This document shows, one piece after another, positions 1-5,379 of a stretch of DNA of 5,767 bases; position 1 is the first letter of the stretch, and every line of letters begins with the position of its first letter. The notes under the pieces are model-generated. The model ran no database searches and had not been told where the DNA came from. It was given only the letters and a program-made list of their open reading frames with translations. The position numbers were made by a program, and so were the translations under genes. Source of the stretch: Flavipsychrobacter stenotrophus (lineage in GTDB: Bacteria > Bacteroidota > Bacteroidia > Chitinophagales > Chitinophagaceae); NCBI GenBank assembly GCA_947372365.1, contig CANBTK010000161.1:1-5767 (forward strand). The letters run 5' to 3'.

Positions 1-320
1 ACGATACTGAAAAAAAGCACATGTTTGATGGCCCGATGGATGAAAGGCACATAACGCCGGAGCTGCGCCAGAAGGCATTTGACAATTACGAAACTACCGA
101 TGACCATGGTATGCACATTGTAGGCATAGCCAAAGACCAGATTGGCCGCCAGTACTACATAGTTAAGAACTCATGGGGCGATAAAAACGACTACAAGGGC
201 TACATATACGTATCGAAAGCCTTTGTAAGGTATAAGACAACAGCAATACTGCTGCACAAAAACGGCGTACCTAAGGACCTTAGCAACAAAATGGGCCTGA
301 ACAGGGGCGATAGGGAATAG
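1..320 (+). CDS. C1 family cysteine peptidase (bleomycin hydrolase/PepC-like), C-terminal part
   Basis: This is the 3' end of a gene whose start lies left of the window; the reading frame is open from base 3 and stops with TAG at 318-320, giving 105 visible residues. The papain-fold signature of the second half is clear. DDHGMHIVG carries the catalytic histidine (codon 105-107) and YYIVKNSWG carries the catalytic asparagine (codon 168-170). The catalytic cysteine must lie upstream. The His-Gly-Met context and the MFDGPMDERH stretch before it match the C1B group (bleomycin hydrolase, aminopeptidase C) better than secreted papain-type enzymes. Members cut peptides from the N-terminus and are usually cytoplasmic, although Bacteroidota copies often carry a signal peptide, which cannot be judged here. 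The ATG at 21 is internal, because the conserved frame continues upstream of it. The gene is followed by a hairpin terminator and stands apart from metF. Confidence 0.88.
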   Translation, partial: DTEKKHMFDGPMDERHITPELRQKAFDNYETTDDHGMHIVGIAKDQIGRQYYIVKNSWGDKNDYKGYIYVSKAFVRYKTTAILLHKNGVPKDLSNKMGLNRGDRE

Positions 321-386
321 GCTATAATGCGGCTATTTTAAATAGCCAGCCCAATCAGCTGATTTTATAAATTTCAATATACTTAG

Positions 387-413
387 ATGCCCTTCACTTT
401 GTGGAGGGCATTT
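387..413 (+). terminator. Rho-independent-like terminator of the C1 peptidase gene
   Basis: An 11-bp stem (387-397 with 401-411, one G-T wobble at 394/404) closes on a TTT loop and is followed by only a very short T run. It lies 66 bp after the peptidase stop codon and just before the metF promoter. The short T tract makes it weaker than a textbook example. Two smaller palindromes precede it (331-347 and 353-364). Confidence 0.65.
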
Positions 414-438
414 GTATATGCCCTTAACTAATAATTCT

Positions 439-446
439 TACTTTTG
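439..446 (+). promoter_or_regulatory. metF promoter, -7 box
   Basis: TACTTTTG fits the Bacteroidota -7 consensus TAnnTTTG exactly. It ends 10 bp before the ATG at 457, so the transcript should start almost at the start codon and have little leader. A TTTG at 411-414 could be the -33 element, but the 24-bp gap is longer than usual and it overlaps the end of the upstream terminator. There is no room for a riboswitch. Confidence 0.6.
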
Positions 447-456
447 CACCCTGATT

Positions 457-1410
457 ATGAAACTGACACAGCATTTAGCCGAGGCGAAGAAAACAATCAT
501 ATCTTTAGAAGTATTGCCGCCAACGAAGGGCAAGAGCATAGAATCGTTATACGCAAGCCTTGACCCGCTTATGGAGTTCAAGCCTTCTTTTATCAATGTT
601 ACTTACCACCGTGCGGAGCAGATATTGAAGAAGAGGAGCGATGGGCTGCTGGAGCATGTTGAAATACGCAAAAGGCCAGGTACAGTAGGCATTTGCGCCG
701 CCCTTATGTTTAAATATGGGGTTGAGGCTATACCGCACCTTATATGTGGCGGTTTCAGCAAGGAAGAAACCGAAAATGCACTGATAGACCTGCACTATCT
801 GGGCATCAGGAATGTGCTGGCACTGCGTGGCGATGCTGCTGCAAATGAAAAAACATTTTCGCCACACCCCAATGGGCACAAGTATGCCGAAGACCTTGTA
901 AAGCAGATTATTTCCCTGAACAACGGGCAATACATGGAGGAGGATATACTGGATGGCGTAAAAACCGATTTCTGCATAGGCGTAGCAGGCTACCCCGAAA
1001 AACACTTCGAGTCCCCTAACCTGGATACCGATATAGCCTTCCTGAAAAAGAAAATTGACCTGGGTGCCGACTATATTACTACCCAGATGTTCTTTGATAA
1101 CAAGCACTATTACAACTACATTGATAAGTGCCGCGAGCATGGCATAACTGTGCCAATACTCACGGGCCTCAAGCCGCTATCCAGCAAAAAACAGCTTACT
1201 GGCATACCCCGCATTTTCAACGTGGACATCCCTGTGGAACTCTATAACGAAATGATGAAGTGCAAGAATGAAGCGGATTGTGAAAAGGTAGGTACTGAGT
1301 GGCTGCTGATGCAATGCCGGGACTTGCTAGCGAATAACTGCCCCGTGCTGCACTTCTATACGCTTTCTAAGCCCGATATTATTTACAATGTCCTGAAGCA
1401 GTTGTTTTAA
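457..1410 (+). CDS. metF: 5,10-methylenetetrahydrofolate reductase
   Basis: This enzyme reduces 5,10-methylene-tetrahydrofolate to 5-methyl-tetrahydrofolate with NAD(P)H and FAD, supplying the methyl group for methionine synthesis; it is cytoplasmic. From the ATG at 457 the protein has 317 residues, the usual size of the bacterial single-domain (TIM barrel) form. Visible family landmarks are ISLEVLPP with the catalytic glutamate E18, FINVTY (45-50), AIPHLICGG (91-99), LGIRNVLALRGD (115-126, with the flavin-contacting aspartate D126), IGVAGYPEKH (174-183), TTQMFFD with the substrate-binding glutamine Q210, and the C-terminal HFYTLSK (299-305). An in-frame TTG at 412 would add 15 residues, but it lies upstream of the -7 box, so 457 is preferred. 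No metH or other methionine gene is nearby, so it appears to be a single-gene unit. Confidence 0.95.
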   Translation: MKLTQHLAEAKKTIISLEVLPPTKGKSIESLYASLDPLMEFKPSFINVTYHRAEQILKKRSDGLLEHVEIRKRPGTVGICAALMFKYGVEAIPHLICGGFSKEETENALIDLHYLGIRNVLALRGDAAANEKTFSPHPNGHKYAEDLVKQIISLNNGQYMEEDILDGVKTDFCIGVAGYPEKHFESPNLDTDIAFLKKKIDLGADYITTQMFFDNKHYYNYIDKCREHGITVPILTGLKPLSSKKQLTGIPRIFNVDIPVELYNEMMKCKNEADCEKVGTEWLLMQCRDLLANNCPVLHFYTLSKPDIIYNVLKQLF

Positions 1411-1426
1411 TTCGGCAATTCGGCAA
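1409..1426 (+). repeat. AATTCGGCAAT repeat, two overlapping copies after metF
   Basis: The octamer TTCGGCAA occurs twice in tandem (1411-1418 and 1419-1426), starting at the base after the metF stop codon. A small hairpin follows (GCAATT 1423-1428 with AATTGC 1433-1438). The same 11-mer recurs in inverted orientation directly after the stop of the L,D-transpeptidase gene (2545-2555). Confidence 0.6.
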
Positions 1427-1449
1427 TTAGTGAATTGCAAAACATTTTT

Positions 1450-1486
1450 TTGGCAAGCCTCCCTTTTCAGAGGCTTGCCAATTTAA
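1450..1486 (+). terminator. metF terminator
   Basis: TTGGCAAGCCTC (1450-1461) and its perfect complement GAGGCTTGCCAA (1470-1481) form a 12-bp stem around an 8-base loop, followed by TTTAATT. It lies 40 bp after the metF stop. On the other strand the hairpin is followed by a run of A, so it should work for metF and not for the convergent gene at 1583-1975. Confidence 0.8.
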
Positions 1487-1582
1487 TTATGTGTCATCTG
1501 ATTTTGTTCGAACTACCACTAAAAGAAAGAGGAGAAACGTAAACGCTTAACAGCTCCCTAAGCCTTAGAAGTAGGTAGTTTT

Positions 1583-1975
1583 TTACTTCTTAAGCAACTT
1601 ATCAATCCCTGGTGAACTTGTACCAAGCCGGAAGGTCATAAATTTATTTCCTTTATCAAGTGTAAAGCTTGAAGTTTTCTGACCGCCTTTTGTCCAGCTG
1701 GTTTTAAAAACAAAAACATGTTCCGGGTCTTCATTATCTATTCCTAAATATTGAAATGAGATCATTGTGCCATACTTATCCATGTACCATTTCATGTTTT
1801 TGGCATTTTCCTTTCCTGATATTCTATCAGAAGCAGAGAACATATTGTTCATGCTGTCATTCTGAACGGCGTTGTAGAATATCTTAAACTTGCCCATTAC
1901 CTGTTCCGCATCAACTTTTGTCTGAGAAAAGGCGGTAAACGGCAAAATGCATGTGAATAATAGTATGTACCTCAT
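1583..1975 (-). CDS. Small secreted protein of unknown function, possibly NTF2-like
   Basis: A 130-residue protein with a clear N-terminal signal peptide: a hydrophobic stretch at residues 3-16 and a likely cut after AFS (17), leaving about 113 mature residues. The mature part starts with a helical stretch followed by an FYNAVQNDSMNNMFS segment (33-47), then alternating charged and hydrophobic segments such as ISFQYLGID (72-80), HVFVFKTSW (86-94) and FMTFRLG (112-118) that look like beta strands. One helix-rich half followed by strands, and the 'short conserved helix, ND, MFS' pattern, resemble small NTF2-like/DUF3887-type domains, but I cannot assign the family firmly. There is no lipobox cysteine and no catalytic motif. 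The gene is convergent with metF and has its own promoter-like box only 4 bp upstream of its ATG. No function is claimed. Confidence 0.75.
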   Translation of the reverse strand: MRYILLFTCILPFTAFSQTKVDAEQVMGKFKIFYNAVQNDSMNNMFSASDRISGKENAKNMKWYMDKYGTMISFQYLGIDNEDPEHVFVFKTSWTKGGQKTSSFTLDKGNKFMTFRLGTSSPGIDKLLKK

Positions 1976-1979
1976 ACAA

Positions 1980-1987
1980 TAAAGATA
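1980..1987 (-). promoter_or_regulatory. Possible -7 box of the small secreted protein gene
   Basis: On the - strand TATCTTTA matches the Bacteroidota TAnnTTTG box except for its last base and ends 4 bp before the ATG at 1975-1973. This would give an almost leaderless transcript. No convincing -33 TTTG is visible at the usual distance, so the call is tentative. Confidence 0.4.
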
Positions 1988-2203
1988 AATTATTTTTGAA
2001 AATCCGAAAAGGTAAGGTTATTAATATACCACATATGGGGCTATGGCTGGTAGTGGGCGCATTTTATTACAACGTAGGGTACGTTCAGGCTAGCTGAGCA
2101 ACCAAAGAGGCTCGAATACCACTTATACCAATGCAAACGAAGCACAGCAATTCTTCCGTTGACGCTATTGTTTACCCACAAGTTATTTTCGAGAATGAGC
2201 TTT

Positions 2204-2355
2204 GCCCCAGAGGGGCTTTCGGTTTGTAGTAAACATCTAAATTTTATGGACAATGCCCAGTATGGGCTATCCGATGCCGTAATGTAAAGGATAGCCCATA
2301 CTGGGCACCGCCTTTTTTGGGCATATCTACTACAAACCGATAGCGCCTACGGCGC
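2204..2355. repeat. Nested palindromic element of four short hairpins (REPIN/MITE-like)
   Basis: The element is close to mirror-symmetric about position 2280. From outside inward on each side it has a 5-bp hairpin with a 3-base loop (GCCCC-AGA-GGGGC at 2204-2216; GCGCC-TAC-GGCGC at 2343-2355), a 2-base gap, a 13-bp perfect inverted arm (TCGGTTTGTAGTA 2219-2231 with 2328-2340), a gap of 22 or 20 bases, and a 19-bp perfect inverted arm (TGCCCAGTATGGGCTATCC 2254-2272 with 2289-2307) around a 16-base centre. Each inner arm also holds its own 5-bp hairpin (2255-2267 and 2294-2306). The structure is directly visible. Calling it a repeat family member is inference: paired short palindromes in inverted orientation are typical of REPINs and of non-autonomous elements moved by Y1/RAYT transposases. 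There is no transposase in the window. It could also act as a processing or termination structure for the transpeptidase transcript. Confidence 0.7.
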
Positions 2356-2544
2356 ATTCTATGTTATGTAATACTAATAAAAAGATGTGTGTACACAGTA
2401 GCCCTTTGACGGGGAGAGAGGGGTGTTGGCATTCCGAGGCATGATATCTAGCTAATATCAGTTCAAAAAAACGCGCCTCATATATCTTAACTGGAAAACT
2501 AAACAATAATTGCGCCTTTGCGCGAAACTATAGCAGTTTAAAAC

Positions 2545-2555
2545 ATTGCCGAATT
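2545..2555 (-). repeat. AATTCGGCAAT repeat after the L,D-transpeptidase gene
   Basis: Read on the - strand, AATTCGGCAAT begins one base after the TAA stop (2559-2557). It is the same 11-mer that follows the metF stop in two overlapping copies. Its placement at two unrelated 3' ends suggests a dispersed 3'-end repeat; two sites alone do not prove it. Confidence 0.45.
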
Positions 2556-2556
2556 A

Positions 2557-3324
2557 TTAATTCACATACTGGCCTTCGGGCGAATACATTACTGGCAGCA
2601 GCTTGTGGTTTTTTTCAAAATACTCATACCCGGCTTTAAGGGTGTTCCAAAAGGTTTGTTTTTCGGGGTAATTCACATATTCCCTTTCAAGGTAGGCGAT
2701 GCCGTTTTTGGTCATGCGGGTAGGGAAGATATGCACGGGGATATTCTCTTCGCCGTTCACCTTCGCATTAAGGCAGATGGTGTAAATCTCTTGTATTCCC
2801 TGGTCGGTCATAGGCATGCAGCCCACGGTTACGCAGCCGCCATGGATGTAAATATCGCCACCACGGCGGGTTTTATTAGTGCCCAGCTTGGTATCGGAAT
2901 AGTTAGGGTAGTTCAGCAACAGGGAAAGGTAGTAATCGCTCTTGGGGTTAAAATCCTCAATAAAATAATAACCCTCCGGCACCTGGTGGTCGCCCTCAGC
3001 GCGCTTTGGGCCCAGCAAGCCCGACAGGGCACAGATGTGGTACAGCTTTATGAGCTTGTATTCGCTGGTTTCGTTATTGCGCCCCCACAATTCCAGTTCA
3101 TTTTGTGCCTTAAAAGCCCTTAGGTAAATATCCTTGGGTGGGTAAGCCACATTCTTCTTCTTGAAGTCTTTAGCAAGGGAATCATTATACTTCTTCCATG
3201 CATCAGAAACGCGGGTGCAGGAAAGCTGGAAGTTTTTAAAATTCTGCAGGTCAGTCTGGGCATGGCCTATCAGTGGCAATGCAGCCACAAAAATCAATAC
3301 CGTAAACAGTAGCCTGCTAACCAT
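2557..3324 (-). CDS. Secreted L,D-transpeptidase, YkuD domain, YafK type
   Basis: YkuD-domain enzymes act on peptidoglycan through an active-site cysteine; the E. coli relative YafK/DpaA releases Braun lipoprotein from peptidoglycan, but the substrate here is unknown. Starting at the ATG at 3324 the protein has 255 residues, close to E. coli YafK. Residues 1-22 form a signal peptide (MVSRLLFTVLIF..., likely cut at GHA-Q), placing it in the periplasm. The catalytic block is IHGGCVTVGCMPMTD (160-174), with H161 and C169 as the expected His-Cys pair and a second cysteine C164; GYYFIEDFNP (118-127) precedes it. The frame stays open to an ATG at 3429, but that start would overlap the channel gene by 47 bp and bury the signal peptide, and a -7 box lies between the two starts. 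It follows the channel gene by 58 bp; co-transcription is possible but not required. Confidence 0.88.
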   Translation of the reverse strand: MVSRLLFTVLIFVAALPLIGHAQTDLQNFKNFQLSCTRVSDAWKKYNDSLAKDFKKKNVAYPPKDIYLRAFKAQNELELWGRNNETSEYKLIKLYHICALSGLLGPKRAEGDHQVPEGYYFIEDFNPKSDYYLSLLLNYPNYSDTKLGTNKTRRGGDIYIHGGCVTVGCMPMTDQGIQEIYTICLNAKVNGEENIPVHIFPTRMTKNGIAYLEREYVNYPEKQTFWNTLKAGYEYFEKNHKLLPVMYSPEGQYVN

Positions 3325-3359
3325 GCGCCCGAAATTGCTGTTGTTGATGAAGATACTTA

Positions 3360-3367
3360 CAAATTTA
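3360..3367 (-). promoter_or_regulatory. Possible -7 box of the L,D-transpeptidase gene
   Basis: On the - strand TAAATTTG matches TAnnTTTG exactly. It sits in the 58-bp gap after the potassium channel gene and 35 bp before the ATG at 3324. It supports that start over the upstream ATG at 3429. No clear -33 element is seen. Confidence 0.45.
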
Positions 3368-3382
3368 GCGGAAAAAATGATA

Positions 3383-4360
3383 CTATGCCATAACCCTGTC
3401 TTCTTCAAATTGCACCAGCTCGTGTGCATTTATTTTGTCCAGTTCCAGAAGTGTGTATTCGCCATCGGCGGCACGTTCAAACATAGGTAGGAACCGAGCC
3501 CCGTAAATAACCTGTTTGTAGGTGTATGAAGTGCGCTGCTGCACAATGTTGCTGAAATGGTCGTCAAAGCCCTTAATGTTCACGATGACTTCCATTTTTG
3601 AATCCGCAACCTGGGTTTTGTCAAACCCGTATAGCGGGCTTTCTTCGTTAATAGCATGCACCATTGTCCAGCTAAGGGCAAGGGAAGCTACCTTTGATAT
3701 CTCTAGCGGCAGGGGGTAAAAGCGCGTAACCATCTTGTCGTTTTCTTTAACGTGTATGGCTAGCGTCAGCGAAGCCTCCACATCAGTAAGGTGGTTATTT
3801 TTATAGGTGGTGGTACGCAGCATAAGGGCTTTCCCCTGTTTGTAAGGCGCAATTAATAAGTTGTTGCTGAACAATAAATATGCCCTGGGGCGCGAAAAAC
3901 GCCCATAAATGAGGCCGGTTACTACCGCAAAAACTAAAATACCGAGCAATGACTCCAATGACGCAATGCAGTTGGTCATCATCCCGGTAGGCGCTACACG
4001 GCCATAACCCACGGTTGTGAGCGTTTGAGAACTGAAGAAAAATGCTTCGGCAAATTTCTCGAACAATGTAGTAGCCTTGTCTACTCCCACAAGGTGCTCC
4101 ACCCCGGTAATCAGGTAAACAATAGCAAACGATAGGTTGATAACAGTGTAAAAGACGAAGATTGCCAGGAAAAAGTGCGCCCTTTCCATTTTAAGCAGCG
4201 TGTGGTAAATGCTGGTGCGTTCCCACAATGGTATGCCCCTTTTGCGCAGGTTGGTGGACCCATCAGAATTAATGAGCCTTCCGCCCTCAACACTGCTGTT
4301 GGGGCCGAACCCGGTATTGTTAATATCCCGTAACCTCGATTTCTGACTTGAAAGTGCCAT
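3383..4360 (-). CDS. Inward-rectifier potassium channel (KirBac type)
   Basis: A 325-residue inner-membrane potassium channel subunit, expected to work as a tetramer. Domains in order: the conserved N-terminal NTGFG motif (15-19), an amphipathic slide helix region (about 44-58), first membrane helix (about 62-84), pore helix and selectivity filter TVGYG (116-120) within SQTLTTVGYGRVAP, second membrane helix (about 131-153) containing E136, then a cytoplasmic immunoglobulin-like Kir domain. The cytoplasmic part shows family marks: FSRPRA (155-160), SPLYGFD (241-247), QRTSYT (275-280) and YGARFLPMF (286-294). The NTGFG motif and the Ig-like domain separate it from simple two-helix channels. Bacterial Kir channels are gated by lipids and other signals through this domain; no ligand can be read from the sequence. 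The start is set by the NTGFG position and by the -7 box 34 bp upstream. Confidence 0.95.
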   Translation of the reverse strand: MALSSQKSRLRDINNTGFGPNSSVEGGRLINSDGSTNLRKRGIPLWERTSIYHTLLKMERAHFFLAIFVFYTVINLSFAIVYLITGVEHLVGVDKATTLFEKFAEAFFFSSQTLTTVGYGRVAPTGMMTNCIASLESLLGILVFAVVTGLIYGRFSRPRAYLLFSNNLLIAPYKQGKALMLRTTTYKNNHLTDVEASLTLAIHVKENDKMVTRFYPLPLEISKVASLALSWTMVHAINEESPLYGFDKTQVADSKMEVIVNIKGFDDHFSNIVQQRTSYTYKQVIYGARFLPMFERAADGEYTLLELDKINAHELVQFEEDRVMA

Positions 4361-4394
4361 TATTGTATGCTATAATTTGTTTTTTGCTTTTGCG

Positions 4395-4402
4395 CAAAGA
4401 TA
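4395..4402 (-). promoter_or_regulatory. Potassium channel gene promoter, -7 box
   Basis: TATCTTTG on the - strand is a perfect TAnnTTTG box, followed by the GC that often comes next in Bacteroidota. It ends 34 bp before the ATG at 4360; the A/T-rich leader shows no Shine-Dalgarno sequence. No clear -33 TTTG is present; a small imperfect hairpin occupies that area. Confidence 0.6.
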
Positions 4403-4409
4403 AATTCAA

Positions 4410-4428
4410 CCGGGCATATTAGTGCCGG
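4410..4428 (-). terminator. Possible weak terminator of the hydrolase gene
   Basis: CCGG-G-CA (4410-4416) pairs with TGCCGG (4423-4428) as a 6-bp stem with one bulged G and a 6-base loop; on the - strand it is followed by TTGAATTTATC. It lies 60 bp after the hydrolase stop and abuts the channel promoter. The stem is short and the T tract is interrupted, so this is tentative. Confidence 0.3.
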
Positions 4429-4488
4429 GGTTTGTAAATAGGGGTATTAACAGAATTATTCGGGGAGGTTGCCGCCATCGCCCCTGCG

Positions 4489-5205
4489 CTATTTCAGCCA
4501 CTTTATTAAGTCAGCCATCTCGCTGTTGCTGATGCTGTGCCCCATGCCCTCGTACTGGTGGAATTCAGGCTTCAGCCCCATGGCGGCCAGGTAGCTATTG
4601 GCCGAAACAGCGTATTTGAACGGTATGCGCTCGTCGGTAGTGCCGTGGGCAATAAAGATTTTCAGTTTTTTAAGCGCGGGGCTGCTTTTAATGGTTTCCC
4701 TTACCGAAGGGTACAGCATACCGCTGAGTACGCCAATGCCTTTTACTTTATCTGGAGCGGCCAGCCCTACGGCAAAGCTCATTATAGCACCCTGGCTAAA
4801 CCCCATCAGGTACACATCTTTTGGGTTGGCATTGTACTTTTCTACTACCTGGGTTATAAACTTATTCACGAGGCCCACGCTGCGTTCCAGTTCTTCTTTT
4901 TTGCCATCCCGCTGCCCGTTTATGTTTTCCATTTCATACCATTGGTAGCCGCCGCCCGCCAGTGCATAAGGTGCTTGTGCCGAAATGATAATGGCATTGG
5001 GCAGGAAAGCGCTACGCAGCCCGTATAAGTCCTTTTCATCGCTGCCATAGCCATGAAGCAATATTACTACCGGGCCGCGGGTAGGCTTTGCAGGGGCATG
5101 TACGATATATTTAAGTGCAAGGCTGGTTTCCAAAACGGGAACCTGCCCTGCTACATTGCCTATGAATGAAAATAAATATAATGCTATAAATAATGCCCTG
5201 CCCAT
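4489..5205 (-). CDS. Secreted alpha/beta hydrolase, phospholipase/carboxylesterase family
   Basis: A serine esterase of the Abhydrolase_2 (carboxylesterase/acyl-protein thioesterase-like) group, acting on an unknown ester. With the ATG at 5205 it has 238 residues. Residues 1-20 are a signal peptide (MGRALFIALYLF..., likely cut at VAG-Q), so it works in the periplasm or outside the cell. The catalytic triad is readable: nucleophile S137 in GFSQG, D191 in HGTTDERIPF, H223 in GMGHSIS; the oxyanion region is LLHGYGSDEKDL (50-61). A longer frame up to 5292 exists, but its extra 29 codons cover a cluster of palindromes and would move the signal peptide inward, so 5205 is preferred. It lies 128 bp upstream of the channel gene, which has its own promoter, and is divergent from the NHL-repeat gene. 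The family call is firm; the substrate is not. Confidence 0.9.
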   Translation of the reverse strand: MGRALFIALYLFSFIGNVAGQVPVLETSLALKYIVHAPAKPTRGPVVILLHGYGSDEKDLYGLRSAFLPNAIIISAQAPYALAGGGYQWYEMENINGQRDGKKEELERSVGLVNKFITQVVEKYNANPKDVYLMGFSQGAIMSFAVGLAAPDKVKGIGVLSGMLYPSVRETIKSSPALKKLKIFIAHGTTDERIPFKYAVSANSYLAAMGLKPEFHQYEGMGHSISNSEMADLIKWLK

Positions 5206-5379
5206 AAATATGATTCTTAGTGCGAATATCGCAATAAATGCATAGCTTTCAAAAGCATTAGCCTGCGGCATTTTTGCCGCCAACCCAAGCATTGCCCTTT
5301 TTTTAACGTCTAATAATTGCAGGGCTGCCTAATGATAGCAGGCTACATGTCCATTAATATGATTTAAAAATACCCCTTT
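5206..5379. promoter_or_regulatory. Divergent intergenic region with clustered palindromes
   Basis: This 174-bp gap separates the hydrolase (- strand) from the NHL-repeat gene (+ strand). It holds three short perfect dyads within 60 bp: TGCGA-ATA-TCGCA (5221-5233), GCTTT-CA-AAAGC (5245-5256) and GCGGCA-TTTT-TGCCGC (5265-5280). They could be operators for the divergent pair. On the - strand a TTTTG (5255-5251) lies 21 bp before TATTCGCA, a poor match to the -7 box that overlaps the first dyad. I see no clear promoter for the + strand gene. Confidence 0.35.

Larger units (their letters stand above)
1988..2556. other. Gene-free intergenic region containing palindromic repeats
   Basis: About 570 bp between the small secreted protein gene and the end of the L,D-transpeptidase gene hold no convincing gene. 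The only sizeable frame (2041-2253, - strand, 70 codons) has no recognisable domain, and its first codons are made of the palindromic element's own arms. The region holds the 152-bp element at 2204-2355, a 10-bp palindrome TGTGTACACA (2388-2397), a weak hairpin (TGATAT 2442-2447 with ATATCA 2455-2460) and a GCGC-CTTT-GCGC mini-hairpin at 2512-2523 that partly resembles a + strand promoter box with no gene behind it. I see no tRNA or other known RNA gene. Confidence 0.6.

Noticed and set aside
412..456. Upstream TTG start for metF adding 15 residues
   Set aside because: The added codons include the -7 promoter box and begin at the foot of the upstream terminator; the family normally begins close to the 457 start.
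547..1140. 197-codon open frame on the - strand inside metF
   Set aside because: It is the shadow of a conserved metF coding region; its translation has no recognisable domain and metF is certain.
1564..1594. Hairpin over the stop codon of the small secreted protein gene as a terminator
   Set aside because: The 10-bp bulged stem exists, but it overlaps the stop codon and is not followed by T residues on the - strand.
2204..2355. CRISPR array
   Set aside because: The repeats are inverted and nested, not regularly spaced direct repeats, and no cas gene is present.
2605..3123. 172-codon + strand frame opposite the L,D-transpeptidase
   Set aside because: It lies wholly antisense to a conserved catalytic domain and shows no family features of its own.
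3325..3429. Upstream ATG for the L,D-transpeptidase
   Set aside because: It would overlap the channel gene by 47 bp and hide the signal peptide that starts at the internal methionine.
4537..5028. 163-codon + strand frame opposite the hydrolase
   Set aside because: It is antisense to the hydrolase core with its intact catalytic triad; the translation has no recognisable motif.
2557..5205. A new defence or signalling system made of the channel, transpeptidase and hydrolase
   Set aside because: Each gene is a common housekeeping-type family member, at least two have their own promoter-like boxes, and nothing in the sequences links them functionally.
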